Shown here in pieces: positions 27,340 through 35,658 of a stretch of 64,000 nucleotides of DNA (position 1 is its first letter; the number at the start of each line of letters is the position of its first letter). Under the pieces are notes generated by a model. That model made no database searches. It saw nothing but the letters and a program-made list of their open reading frames with translations, and had not been told where the DNA came from. This stretch comes from an uncultured Prevotellaceae bacterium. GTDB lineage: Bacteria; Bacteroidota; Bacteroidia; Bacteroidales; Muribaculaceae. The stretch is taken from the NCBI GenBank assembly GCA_900318205.1, contig ONJS01000006.1, positions 62,001 to 126,000 of the forward strand. The letters are read 5' to 3'. The translations under genes were made by a program, and so were the position numbers.

Positions 27340-28447
27340 AACGCGACATACAATGACAGCACGGACGCTCGTTTCTCGATCAATGCTGAGGAAGCCACTC
27401 AAGAAGTTAGGCAATATGAGTCTAAATATGGAGGAGCCAAGAAACATATTGTCAATGTTCCAGAAGATTTGATGAAAATACCAGCCCTTCTTGATGCACC
27501 CGAAGAGGCGCAAGATTGTTATGATTACTTAAAAAAACGTGGAGCTTCAGCTATTTGCATCAGAGAAACCGGTGAAATCATTATCTTTGTACCGAATCTT
27601 AAACAAGGCGAGACAGAGCGGAGTTGTTTCCATGACGATTTCCATTCATGGCTTATCAGCAAATATGGGCAAGACCAAGTGAGGGATTTGTGCGAGCATT
27701 ATCTTGATGCCGCAAAAGATAAATACCCGATTACTTACCAAAGCGTTAGGGACAACTACGAAGAAATAGAACACGCTGAGGAGTTTATGGCTTATCGTAT
27801 GGAGAAGTCATTGACCAGTGGCTTGGTTGATAAGGGTATCTATCAGTATCTGAATGAGGAGGACAGCAGACTATTAGATGAATTCTTAGAGTTTATACAC
27901 TATGACAAAGAAAAAGAAAGAGCAGAACGCCGCCAAAAACGAGTGGGCGAATCGTCTCTATCTGGAGGACACGGCGGAACGTATGGGGAAAGTACGCGAA
28001 GCGATGGAAGCAGAAGCGGAGAAGGACCTAGAGGACGAGACGACAGATTAGACGAAGGCTCAGGAGAAGTAAAGTTTTCGCTGAGTGGGGACGGGACTGT
28101 TGAGGCGTACAATAAGGCGGTGAACATGACGGGGCGGACGGTTAACGTCCTGGGGCGAGAGAGGAAGCCGGGGCTGACGCGGTATAACTTCCAGGAGGCG
28201 TTCCAGGATGCTATCCTGAGTGTGAAGAAGCTGCAGCAGGTTGTTGAGCGCCACTTCGGCATCAAGCTGCCGACGCGTGAAAACACGTGGATGTATGAGA
28301 ACCGTTTGAGCTCGATCAACATGCACGAGCGCAAGAGCTTCATCGATAAGGTGTATGAGCCGATGATGAAGATTGCCGACGCCATTATGAAGCGCGGCGT
28401 GAAGGATCCTCAAAGTTCCTCTTCGAGGCACTTGACACATTCAGCCA
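27340..28447 (+). pseudogene. Polyvalent-protein remnant 3: two further domains
   Basis: Reads on from remnant 2 in the frame of remnant 1, starting with the connector ARFSINAEE. A domain of about 190 residues follows, with CFHDDFHSWLISKYG, which looks like a degenerate HExxH peptidase helix. Then a polar linker leads to a second GEVKFSLS (about 28064-28090) and a domain with LTRYNFQEAFQDAILSVKKLQQVVE. Recognisable sequence stops around residue MKRGVKD (about 28408). The rest to the stop is translated hairpin repeat. It is truncated at its 3' end, so this is a decayed element. Confidence 0.55.
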
Positions 28448-28534
28448 TGGGACCAAGCTGCGAACCTCTACGAGGTTCTTGCATGGTCTTTCTCATTGAA
28501 ATCGGTTCTTCGAACCGATAACATCTCCGATGTT
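28418..28534. repeat. Train of hairpins with three-base loops
   Basis: Four short palindromes lie in 117 bases: CCTC-TTC-GAGG (28418-28428), GAACCTC-TAC-GAGGTTC (28462-28478, extended by flanking GACCAAGC/GCATGGTC), ATCGGTTC-TTC-GAACCGAT (28501-28519) and AACATC-TCC-GATGTT (28520-28534). It replaces the end of the polyvalent-protein remnant and resembles the hairpins at 3706-3792. Confidence 0.6.
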
Positions 28535-28596
28535 TTGGGCGGAGGGGTATGATTTACCCTCAAAGCGCTTCCTCTTGTGACATCAACGCCCCCTCA

Positions 28597-28618
28597 CCCC
28601 CTCTAATCTTAGAGGGGG
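28597..28618. repeat. C-rich/G-rich hairpin
   Basis: CCCCCTCT and AGAGGGGG pair around AATCTT, within a C-rich stretch. It lies in the 185-base gap before the M64 peptidase gene. There is no T-run, so I treat it as a repeat rather than a terminator. Confidence 0.5.
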
Positions 28619-28705
28619 AATTGCTAACACGCTGACTGACAACCAATATTATTGTCGAGATTACGTTATTTATTGGTTTCCTTTATTAGAAACCAACCTG
28701 GCGGG

Positions 28706-30124
28706 TTAGAAGCTGGTGTAGAAGTCGGTGATTTGGCGGATGGCGCGGGAGCAGACGGGGCAGAAGTTCTGGACCTCATTGATCTTCATGCGACATTCCT
28801 GGGCGGGGCGGTAGACGCCCTTGGACTGGTATCCCCCACCCTCGAAGACGCCGACGCGCTGGGTGGCGGCGTCGAGGAGGCGCTGCTCTTTTTCGTTGGT
28901 GATTTTACGGTAGTTGGGCACCTTGGGATCGGGAGGCGTGGGGATGGCAGTGCCCTTGGGCAGCATGTCAGCCCACTTGCTCTGGAAATCGACAAGGGTG
29001 GTGAGGTTGGGTTCCCATGGCTCGGTGTCGGCGGGATACATCGACTCGTAGGCGTCATCATAGAAATACTCGTCGCCCAGGCCTGCATAGGCGTGCCCAA
29101 ACTCATGCACCAGCACCTGATGGAAGGTGGGATGGTCACTGGTTGTGACTGTAATCTGGTTATAGATACCGCCACCGCCGTAGGTGTCGCTGTTGACCAG
29201 CACGATAATGTGCTCAAAGGGGACTCCCGACAGCACGTCATACAAGCGGTGGATATCCTGCGTCATCAGGTAACGGTCGCTGTAGAAGGTGTCGTAGTGG
29301 GTGCCGACGGGCGTGTTGCTCCAGCGTCCCAGATGCGGCACACTGGGGCCACTGGTGAGCGACTCGGCAGCCACGGCGACGACATTGAAGCGGTCCTTCA
29401 TCGAGGTGAACGGCTCGTGGGCAAACAGCGCATCGACCACGCGCTGGCAGTCGCTGTAGAACTTGCCCATCTGAGCGCGGGTATAGCCCTCGGCAACAAT
29501 CGCCAGGTCGATACACCCGGTGATGTCGGGCTCGCCGTCAAGAGGGCCCTCGGTGGGCATGTAGTTGCGCTTGCCCGGCTGGTCGGGAGACGTAAGATTT
29601 TGCGTTTCTACCGTCTTGCCTTTCCAAACGTAGTGATACGGGATGCCGTTGTCACCAATCTGGCGGATGAGGATGTCGGCAGGATCAACGGTGTGGGTGA
29701 GATTTGTCACGACCTTGCCATGGAAGTCGAGCAGCGAGACGGTGATGTCAACGGGCTGTTTGGGCATGGGCACGTTATAGCTTGTGGCAAAGGCCTTGCT
29801 GACCTTGGTCGCCTCCTCGGTCGCCAGCCACTCCTGGAAAAGCGTCGAGAAGGTGTGTACAAACAGCGTCTGGCCCGTAGCGTGGTCTTTCACCTGAATC
29901 TGGCCGTTGCCCTTGAGGGGGACGTCGGCGAGGCGGCTCTTGCGACCAGCCCACTGCGGGGTGACATACATCTGCTCCAGATAAATCTGCTGGGCGTCAT
30001 GGTTGCCCGCAAACACATAGTCGAGGCGCAAGGTGCGTCCATCAAAAAACTCGTCAAACTGCTGAGCAGAAGCAGAGAGAGCCATCAAAGCGATGATAAT
30101 GGTAAAGAAGAATGATTTTTTCAT
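28706..30124 (-). CDS. Secreted M64-family (IgA peptidase-like) metallopeptidase
   Basis: A 472-aa protein from this start, with signal peptide MKKSFFFTIIIALMALSASAQ. An N-terminal beta-rich domain (about 22-165) precedes the M64 catalytic domain. The zinc motif HEFGH, near residue 338, is followed by AYAGLGDEYFYDD, the usual M64 arrangement. C-terminal cysteines (ECRM, FCPVC) match the family. The frame continues upstream past the promoter, so the Met with the signal peptide is preferred. A palindromic repeat lies inside the coding sequence at 29586-29611. Divergent from the gene at 30195. Confidence 0.9.
   Translation of the reverse strand: MKKSFFFTIIIALMALSASAQQFDEFFDGRTLRLDYVFAGNHDAQQIYLEQMYVTPQWAGRKSRLADVPLKGNGQIQVKDHATGQTLFVHTFSTLFQEWLATEEATKVSKAFATSYNVPMPKQPVDITVSLLDFHGKVVTNLTHTVDPADILIRQIGDNGIPYHYVWKGKTVETQNLTSPDQPGKRNYMPTEGPLDGEPDITGCIDLAIVAEGYTRAQMGKFYSDCQRVVDALFAHEPFTSMKDRFNVVAVAAESLTSGPSVPHLGRWSNTPVGTHYDTFYSDRYLMTQDIHRLYDVLSGVPFEHIIVLVNSDTYGGGGIYNQITVTTSDHPTFHQVLVHEFGHAYAGLGDEYFYDDAYESMYPADTEPWEPNLTTLVDFQSKWADMLPKGTAIPTPPDPKVPNYRKITNEKEQRLLDAATQRVGVFEGGGYQSKGVYRPAQECRMKINEVQNFCPVCSRAIRQITDFYTSF
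29586..29611. repeat. Palindromic repeat copy inside the M64 gene
   Basis: These 26 bases match 3481-3506 at 23 of 26 positions (core AGACGTAAGATTTTGCGTTT against AGACGCAAAATTTTGCGTCT). Here they encode about nine residues (VETQNLTSP) of the peptidase without breaking the frame. Confidence 0.6.
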
Positions 30125-30148
30125 TGTTATTCTGTTGATTATTTTTTG

Positions 30149-30156
30149 CAAAGGTA
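30149..30156 (-). promoter_or_regulatory. -7 promoter element for the M64 gene
   Basis: The minus-strand octamer is TACCTTTG, 24 bases before the start at 30124. It is back to back with the plus-strand box at 30169. Confidence 0.6.
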
Positions 30157-30168
30157 GTGCTTTTTTTG

Positions 30169-30176
30169 TACTTTTG
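30169..30176 (+). promoter_or_regulatory. -7 promoter element for the small nuclease-fold gene
   Basis: TACTTTTG matches TAnnTTTG and lies 18 bases before the ATG at 30195. It is divergent from the M64 promoter. Confidence 0.6.
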
Positions 30177-30194
30177 TGGAAAGAAAAGACAATT

Positions 30195-30659
30195 ATGGTG
30201 GAGTTGAATTTACCGGAATATGAGTATAAGGTGAAGAAGCGGGAGGATGGCTCGTGGGCCATCTGGGACCGCCTTAGGGAGCGCTGGGTGGCACTCACGC
30301 CCGAGGAATGGGTGCGGCAGCACTTTGTCGAGTGGCTGATTACCGAGAAGAAGTTCCCCGCAGCGCTCATGGGTAACGAGGTGTCGCTCACCCAGAACGG
30401 CATCGCGCGGCGCTGCGACACCGTTGTCGCCGACCGCACGGGCCAGCCGCTGGTCATCGTGGAATACAAGGCGCCGAGCATCCATGTCACGCAGAAGGTG
30501 TTTGACCAGATTGTGCGTTACAACATGGTGCTGAAAGCGCGCTACCTTATCGTGAGCAACGGCCTGGAGCACTACTGCTGCCAAATCGACTACGAGAACA
30601 ACAGTTACCGATTCCTGGAGGACGTGCCATGCTATCGTGAGTTAGGAGTTAGGAGTTAG
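30195..30659 (+). CDS. Small PD-(D/E)xK protein, type I restriction HsdR N-terminal-like
   Basis: A 154-aa protein matching the HSDR_N_2-type domain that stands alone in many Bacteroidetes. Residues about 75-95 contain the nuclease-fold motif RRCDTVVADRTGQPLVIVEYKAP, with D and E-x-K arranged as in PD-(D/E)xK enzymes. No helicase or specificity subunit is nearby, so restriction is not implied. The frame is open upstream, but 30195 is the first Met after the promoter box. The last residues (ELGVRS) and the stop codon are written by the heptamer repeat at 30642, so the natural C-terminus may have been replaced. Confidence 0.8.
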   Translation: MVELNLPEYEYKVKKREDGSWAIWDRLRERWVALTPEEWVRQHFVEWLITEKKFPAALMGNEVSLTQNGIARRCDTVVADRTGQPLVIVEYKAPSIHVTQKVFDQIVRYNMVLKARYLIVSNGLEHYCCQIDYENNSYRFLEDVPCYRELGVRS

Positions 30660-30732
30660 AAGTTAGGAGTTAGAAGTTAGGAGTTGGGAGTTAGGAGTTA
30701 GAAGTTAGGAGTTAGGAGGTGGGAGTTAGGAG
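30642..30732. repeat. Thirteen-unit TTAGRAG heptamer array
   Basis: Thirteen head-to-tail 7-bp units, mostly TTAGGAG and TTAGAAG (two read TTGGGAG and GTGGGAG). The array overlaps the 3' end of the gene at 30195 and provides its stop codon. The same unit occurs at 48390 and 60758. Confidence 0.85.
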
Positions 30733-30793
30733 TTATTCTCTTATTTTGGATAACATTTTTCACAAAATGGTTGATTAATTCGTGGATTTCTTA

Positions 30794-30801
30794 TAATTTT
30801 G
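30794..30801 (+). promoter_or_regulatory. -7 promoter element for the exported-protein operon
   Basis: TAATTTTG matches TAnnTTTG, 24 bases before the ATG at 30826. It is the only good match before the five-gene cluster. Confidence 0.6.
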
Positions 30802-30825
30802 CAAATAGTTAAATGATTTAGGCTT

Positions 30826-31362
30826 ATGAAGAATATTTTTTTAATTACCCTTGCAGCAAGTTTTGCGATGCTTTTCACTAGCAGTAAGGCATTTGCTGCC
30901 GTTCCCGAAGGTTACAGGACCCTTGATTTTCCCGGATTTACCGTGAGTATTCCCAATGAATTTGAGAAGTCAGAGGGTTGGAGCAGTGAAAGCCAGATGA
31001 GCTTTAACTCCAATGCCGTTAACGTGCGTGACGACGGCGAAGAGTACCTCTCAAGTGCCACAATCACCTTGTATGAAATGGATACCGACATGGAGGACCT
31101 GAACATGAACGAGGCAGCCCAAAACGTGTTGTGGTCGGCCAAGGCCATGGAGGAGGTCTGTGACGAGCCCATCATCGAAGGCAACACCATCATGCTGCGT
31201 TCGACCATCGATACTGGGTACGGTTTATTGGTCAGCTGGCGCTTTATCGTCATCAACGAGGATGGCACAACCGCCGGCGGCACCATTTCCTACCATGAAG
31301 GGGATACCAAGGTCTATCAAGGTATCGTGATGCCGATCATTCAATCCATTCAGTTCAAGTGA
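30826..31362 (+). CDS. Exported protein of unknown function, operon gene 1
   Basis: A 178-aa protein with a clear signal peptide (MKNIFLITLAASFAMLFTSSKAFA). The mature part is one compact alpha/beta domain starting YRTLDFPGFTVSIPNEF and ending GIVMPIIQSIQFK. The start and end resemble PsbP/DcrB-like periplasmic domains, in which a short peptide is followed by an edge strand and a final helix plus strand. I do not claim membership. No catalytic motif is visible. It is first of five genes with a promoter at 30794; the next gene starts 1 base after its stop. Confidence 0.75.
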   Translation: MKNIFLITLAASFAMLFTSSKAFAAVPEGYRTLDFPGFTVSIPNEFEKSEGWSSESQMSFNSNAVNVRDDGEEYLSSATITLYEMDTDMEDLNMNEAAQNVLWSAKAMEEVCDEPIIEGNTIMLRSTIDTGYGLLVSWRFIVINEDGTTAGGTISYHEGDTKVYQGIVMPIIQSIQFK

Positions 31363-31363
31363 G

Positions 31364-31978
31364 ATGATAAAGCTACCTGCCATCCTGACGCTGTGCTGTT
31401 GTTTCCTGCTGAATGCTCAGTCCATCAAGGGGGACAACTGTTCTCTGGGCAACGAGACTGGCATGACGTACAGCGAGCGCAATGAGCAAGAGCGCAGCGC
31501 CGCACGTGAAGACTACCGCTTTGAGGTGTCATTCGGCCCCGAGAGCGAAGGCTACATCGGGCGGATATTTGTCAAGGCCTACACACCTCAAAGCGACGAA
31601 CCCGCGATGGAATTTGAACGCGATCTGGTGGAGAGGCTTGCCGAAGCGCCCAGCCCTGAGGAAGCAGCCCGTTGGGTGAATGATACGACGGACATCAACT
31701 TTGACGGCATCCCCGACCTGATGGTTTATATCGGCCTCAATGCCGTGGGGCGCGTTTCGGAGTACTATGACGGCTTTGTGTGGGACGACGAGGAAAAATG
31801 CTTCGCTATGGTTCTGGATTTTGACTTAATCAGCAATCCCGTTATACATCCCGACACCAAGACTATCACCAGTACCGCCCGCACCGATGCGGTGGAAATC
31901 ACCACATGGACCTACGCGTGGGTAGACGGATACCTCGAAGTAATTGATGAAACTACAAGTACTTTTGGCGATGAATAA
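31364..31978 (+). CDS. Exported protein with a Ca-binding-like DxNxDG loop, operon gene 2
   Basis: A 204-aa protein with signal peptide MIKLPAILTLCCCFLLNAQS. The mature domain contains DTTDINFDGIPDLMVYIG, an EF-hand-like DxNxDGxxD loop, then YYDGFVWDDEEKCF and FDLISNPVIHPDTKTI. This order resembles the XAC2610-type periplasmic domain, a Ca-binding beta fold that includes lysozyme inhibitors in Xanthomonas. The match is by eye only. It overlaps the next gene by 8 bases, so the two are probably translationally coupled. Confidence 0.75.
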   Translation: MIKLPAILTLCCCFLLNAQSIKGDNCSLGNETGMTYSERNEQERSAAREDYRFEVSFGPESEGYIGRIFVKAYTPQSDEPAMEFERDLVERLAEAPSPEEAARWVNDTTDINFDGIPDLMVYIGLNAVGRVSEYYDGFVWDDEEKCFAMVLDFDLISNPVIHPDTKTITSTARTDAVEITTWTYAWVDGYLEVIDETTSTFGDE

Positions 31979-33419
31979 GAATCTATTACTCACCTTGATT
32001 TTTGCCTGCTGTATTCTTCCCATGACGGCAGGCAGTGGCCCCGACAAGAACGGCGGGACCACTCCCCCACCCATGTTCCTGCTCGGCACCAACAACGGCA
32101 TGATGCAGATGGTTTACTGGTGCTATCTGGAAGAGCCCCAGCTGGACGAGGAATATCCCGAATACTTTGAAGAAGCACATCGGGCGTGGGAAATCCAGGA
32201 GCAATTTCGCCGCAATGCCTCCAAGTACACCAAACTGATTGTTGACGGCACCACGACACTGGATGTGAAATATGTGGATGAGATTTTTCTCAACCCCGAT
32301 GGCGAAAAAATCTTCCCGGGCGAATTGCACGGCAGGCCCGAAATCCCATCTGCCGGAGCCCGGTTCACCCTCAAGGGCAAGCCCAATATGAATATGGACG
32401 AAGTGGGTGGCAACGTTATCGTTACCGACAGCTATCTCGCCTCCCACAAACCGCTCAAGATTCAGCCAGCCACGACTGATGAGGAAGTGCCGCTACCAAC
32501 TGCCGTCGTCAAGAAGATGGAAGAAAAATACGGCATGAAGGCCACGCAGTCCAAGAAAGTCTATATCATCGGTGACCGATACACCTATGGCGTGATGCAA
32601 TTTGAGGGCGAATACAAGAACAGCACAAGAAAGAAATATAATCCAGACGAGAAGTCGGCATTGGCGCTGGAAATCATCATCGACGGCGATAAAGTCTATG
32701 ACTATCCCGTCGAGGGCTGGTATGACCCAGAATTTGGTTGCACATGGAATGCCGATGACGGTGGCGAGTACTTCCCCAGCAACATTGCGGCGGCATTTGA
32801 AAGCCCTCAAGGTGTGGAACTTTGCTATCTCCATTGGGCTCCCGAGAGTGCCACCACCGGCCTCATGACCCTCAATAACGGCAAACTCGACCGTCAGGAA
32901 TATGCCGTTTACCATTCCCTGATCGACGAGCAGATTCCCGTGTGGAAGAAAGACATCGAGGAGATGAAGAGGCTCTACCTCGACGATGACCCCGGAGAAC
33001 ACGAGTTCGTGAAACTGACCAAGTGGGCCCATGTCTTTATCGACTATATGGGCGAGCAGATATGGATTAGCGACGAGGCAGAGGAAAACGGCGCATTCTT
33101 CAGCCGCGAGGACGGCAAATTCATACTCGTTGGCACCGTGAGAGCCAATTTGAAACCTTCGTTCCCCCAAAGCCAAAACGGCAACTGTTACCTGGTGATC
33201 TCAGGACCTGCCGGAGGTCCGTCCTATTATACCGAAATTTTCAAGTTTCAGGGCGGAAAGTTGGTTGAGAGTTTCAATACCCTGGAGGTTTACGGTGAAA
33301 TTGACGGATGCACCATCAATGGCAAGGAACTCAGCGCTGAGGAAGCAAAGGCCTACATGAAAGCGGTACCTGAAACCTATGAACCCTTTATCTACTGGAA
33401 CGAAATCGACGAGAAATGA
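31971..33419 (+). CDS. Exported protein of unknown function, operon gene 3
   Basis: A 482-aa protein from the ATG that overlaps the previous stop. The signal peptide is MNKNLLLTLIFACCILPMTAG. The mature protein is acidic and rich in aromatic residues and prolines, with alternating beta-strand-like stretches (KVYIIGDRYTYGVMQFEGEY, ALALEIIIDGDKVYDYPVEG). Near the C-terminus the segment KFQGGKLVESFNTLEVYGEIDGCTINGKELSAEEAKAYM resembles the end of other secreted Bacteroidales proteins of unknown role. No known domain is recognised. Ten bases separate it from gene 4. Confidence 0.75.
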   Translation: MNKNLLLTLIFACCILPMTAGSGPDKNGGTTPPPMFLLGTNNGMMQMVYWCYLEEPQLDEEYPEYFEEAHRAWEIQEQFRRNASKYTKLIVDGTTTLDVKYVDEIFLNPDGEKIFPGELHGRPEIPSAGARFTLKGKPNMNMDEVGGNVIVTDSYLASHKPLKIQPATTDEEVPLPTAVVKKMEEKYGMKATQSKKVYIIGDRYTYGVMQFEGEYKNSTRKKYNPDEKSALALEIIIDGDKVYDYPVEGWYDPEFGCTWNADDGGEYFPSNIAAAFESPQGVELCYLHWAPESATTGLMTLNNGKLDRQEYAVYHSLIDEQIPVWKKDIEEMKRLYLDDDPGEHEFVKLTKWAHVFIDYMGEQIWISDEAEENGAFFSREDGKFILVGTVRANLKPSFPQSQNGNCYLVISGPAGGPSYYTEIFKFQGGKLVESFNTLEVYGEIDGCTINGKELSAEEAKAYMKAVPETYEPFIYWNEIDEK

Positions 33420-33429
33420 CAATGAAGCG

Positions 33430-34632
33430 ATGAGAAAGGCGATCACATTCTTATTCTGCTGCTGTGCGTTGGCTTTTGGCGCCCAGGGCATGCCATCCGA
33501 CGTCCTGCCACTCAAGGCCGTGAATGACGGCTGGATGAACAAGAGCATCCCCGTAAAGAGCAGCAACGAAACAGTCGACGTGATGACGCTGATGAAGGCT
33601 TTTCACGCCGTCTGGCCCACTGCCAGCGTGCAGGCAATCATCGGCGCAGCGGGCGACAAGACCTATTATCAGCATGATGAATCGACCATGCCCCCAGGGT
33701 GCCACGGCATTGTGTTTGTGGACTGTGAGGACTTCGGTTGGGCCTATTTCCATCACATGGACGGAGCGACCCAAGATGCTGAAGCACGCGTCTACCACTG
33801 CGATAACGGGTGCGCATACTTCGTCATCAGTTTTGCTGAAGCCGGTGGCGAGGTCCAGCCTTTCTGCTGCTTCTACTACTACGACCCCGCGAGCCAGATC
33901 ATGAAGCCTGAAGGCACTCCCTTCCATAACCTGCCGCGCAAATGGAAGGATTCCACACTGCACTATTATCTGGGATTTGAATATGACCAGACCATCATCG
34001 TGGAAGAGACATCCCCTGCCGGAGAAAACTGGTACCACAAATATGTGTTTACCGGCATGGCCCATGTTTATGACCACTCCAGTGCAGAGGCCTATGAGGA
34101 CATGGACGAGATGGATATCGAGGTGAGGCTGCCCGACGATGCCGAATTGAAAGATGAGGACGACAACAGGGAACTGTATGTGAACCTCGACGGCGTGGGG
34201 TCAGAGAACGGCCAGTGGTCGGTGTGGATGCGTGACAAGAATACGGGCTTTGTGACCTACCTGTTTGCCACCGAGAATAGCGCCGAGCCGAGGTGGGACC
34301 AGATGCGAGACGGCAACGGCATCAAAGTCTCGATGGACCTGATTGCCGCCGGTAACTGCTATACCGCCCTCTTCATTCCATGGGATGCCGACAAGATCTT
34401 TGTCGAGGGATGTCCCGACGATCGCAACGTCTGGTCCTATGTTATCGACATCAACACCAAGGAGGCCATTCAGTTGCCCACCAACGAAGGGCTGGTTGCC
34501 ATCGACCCCGAAAAACGTGAGGTCCACATGAGCAACTACCTTTATCATCCCGATGGCGGGCGATACTCGGTAGAACGTGTCTATACCATCGACGGCCGTT
34601 TTACGGGAAAGGAATACCGAATCGCTGATTAA
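33430..34632 (+). CDS. Exported protein of unknown function, operon gene 4
   Basis: A 400-aa protein from this start, with signal peptide MRKAITFLFCCCALAFGAQG. The mature part is acidic, with many W/Y/F residues and a repeated strand-turn-strand look (YFHHMDGATQDAEARVYHC, YLFATENSAEPRWDQM). The last 60 residues (NVWSYVIDINTKEAIQLPTNEGLVAID...GRYSVERVYTIDGRF) look like a propeller-type blade or WG-like beta repeat, but I cannot assign a family. The frame is open 51 bases upstream inside gene 3; the Met with the signal peptide is preferred. Confidence 0.75.
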   Translation: MRKAITFLFCCCALAFGAQGMPSDVLPLKAVNDGWMNKSIPVKSSNETVDVMTLMKAFHAVWPTASVQAIIGAAGDKTYYQHDESTMPPGCHGIVFVDCEDFGWAYFHHMDGATQDAEARVYHCDNGCAYFVISFAEAGGEVQPFCCFYYYDPASQIMKPEGTPFHNLPRKWKDSTLHYYLGFEYDQTIIVEETSPAGENWYHKYVFTGMAHVYDHSSAEAYEDMDEMDIEVRLPDDAELKDEDDNRELYVNLDGVGSENGQWSVWMRDKNTGFVTYLFATENSAEPRWDQMRDGNGIKVSMDLIAAGNCYTALFIPWDADKIFVEGCPDDRNVWSYVIDINTKEAIQLPTNEGLVAIDPEKREVHMSNYLYHPDGGRYSVERVYTIDGRFTGKEYRIAD

Positions 34633-34663
34633 CAGAGAACAAACACCACAAAATCATATTCAA

Positions 34664-35602
34664 ATGAAAAGAATTGCATTCATCATATTGATGCTCAGCG
34701 CCCTCACAGCAGGGGCACAATACATCGAGCAAGGCAGCATGTGGTACAACGGCGCGCTCGTCTACACCGCAACCCTGCATGAAGGAGGAAAAGTGCTCTT
34801 AGGCTCAACCGTCGAGGGCGAGGAACTCGAATTCATGCTGGTGCCCCTGAAAGGCGAACCCGGCGCCTACACCATCGCCCAGGGTCCCAACGACGCGATG
34901 ATGGTCGAAGAAGAAGGGCACACAGTTCGCCTCATCCAGCAAGAGGACTTGAATATCCTCTGTTTCTATGACGCAGAAGACACCCTGTACAAATTGATGA
35001 GCGCAACCAGGGAAGAGGACAACCAGAAGCTCAATGTGGAAAACTGGATGACGCTGCTCAGGGGCGACTACACCATGGCCGACGGCACCCGCGTGACCAT
35101 CGACTGGAACAAGGCCCTCGTGGGTGGCACCTATGTGCCCATCGAAGCCATCACCTTTAACGGCCATACGACAGGCATCCTCCGCATCGACGGTGAAGGC
35201 ACTCCGTTGAACGGATGTATGGAAGTGCAGTTCATCAAGGACGGCCTGTGCCTGTATCCGGTGGGGTTTGACGAGTATGAATTTCCGCACCGATTGCTTG
35301 TTGACAGCATCACCCTCACCAGTTCCAACTCAAAGTACGGGTGCTATGACTACGTCTGCAACACGTTGCTCCACGGCAGTGAACTGAACTACTACGACAA
35401 ACCGACGCTGCGCCTGTTGCGCAATTTCATCCTTGCCCGTCGCGGCTATGTGTTCCAGTCCAAGGACCTGAAGGAATACTTCGGCAAACAGCCGTGGTAC
35501 AAACCCGCCGACAACAACGATGATATCCAGCTCTCGCTCCTCGAGAAGTTGAACATCGAACTCATCAAGTACCGAGAGGCCACCTTTGATAAAGAGGTAT
35601 AG
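34664..35602 (+). CDS. Exported YARHG-domain protein, operon gene 5
   Basis: A 312-aa protein with signal peptide MKRIAFIILMLSALTAGAQ. Residues about 20-220 form an unrecognised beta-rich domain. The C-terminal 80 residues match the YARHG domain: LRLLRNFILARRGYVFQSKDLKEYFGKQPWYKP, the usual (L)RN-(A)R-GY.F.s..L..YF....WY pattern. YARHG is an extracellular domain thought to bind peptidoglycan or another envelope component. It is last in the operon and suggests that the five products act at the cell envelope. Confidence 0.85.
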   Translation: MKRIAFIILMLSALTAGAQYIEQGSMWYNGALVYTATLHEGGKVLLGSTVEGEELEFMLVPLKGEPGAYTIAQGPNDAMMVEEEGHTVRLIQQEDLNILCFYDAEDTLYKLMSATREEDNQKLNVENWMTLLRGDYTMADGTRVTIDWNKALVGGTYVPIEAITFNGHTTGILRIDGEGTPLNGCMEVQFIKDGLCLYPVGFDEYEFPHRLLVDSITLTSSNSKYGCYDYVCNTLLHGSELNYYDKPTLRLLRNFILARRGYVFQSKDLKEYFGKQPWYKPADNNDDIQLSLLEKLNIELIKYREATFDKEV

Positions 35603-35658
35603 AACAGGATTTGCCAGATTCTGCCCCAAATAACCTGAAGACACACCGAAAAAATTAG

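Noticed and set aside
28652-30115. A 487-codon open frame on the plus strand across the M64 peptidase gene
   Set aside because: It is the antisense shadow of a clear peptidase with HEFGH motif and signal peptide; its own translation shows no domain or export signal.
30125-30490. Upstream extension of the M64 peptidase by 122 residues
   Set aside because: The extension crosses the promoter and the divergent gene; the signal peptide begins at 30124.
30195-30659. Part of a type I restriction-modification system
   Set aside because: Only the N-terminal nuclease-type domain is present, with no helicase, specificity or methylase subunit around it.
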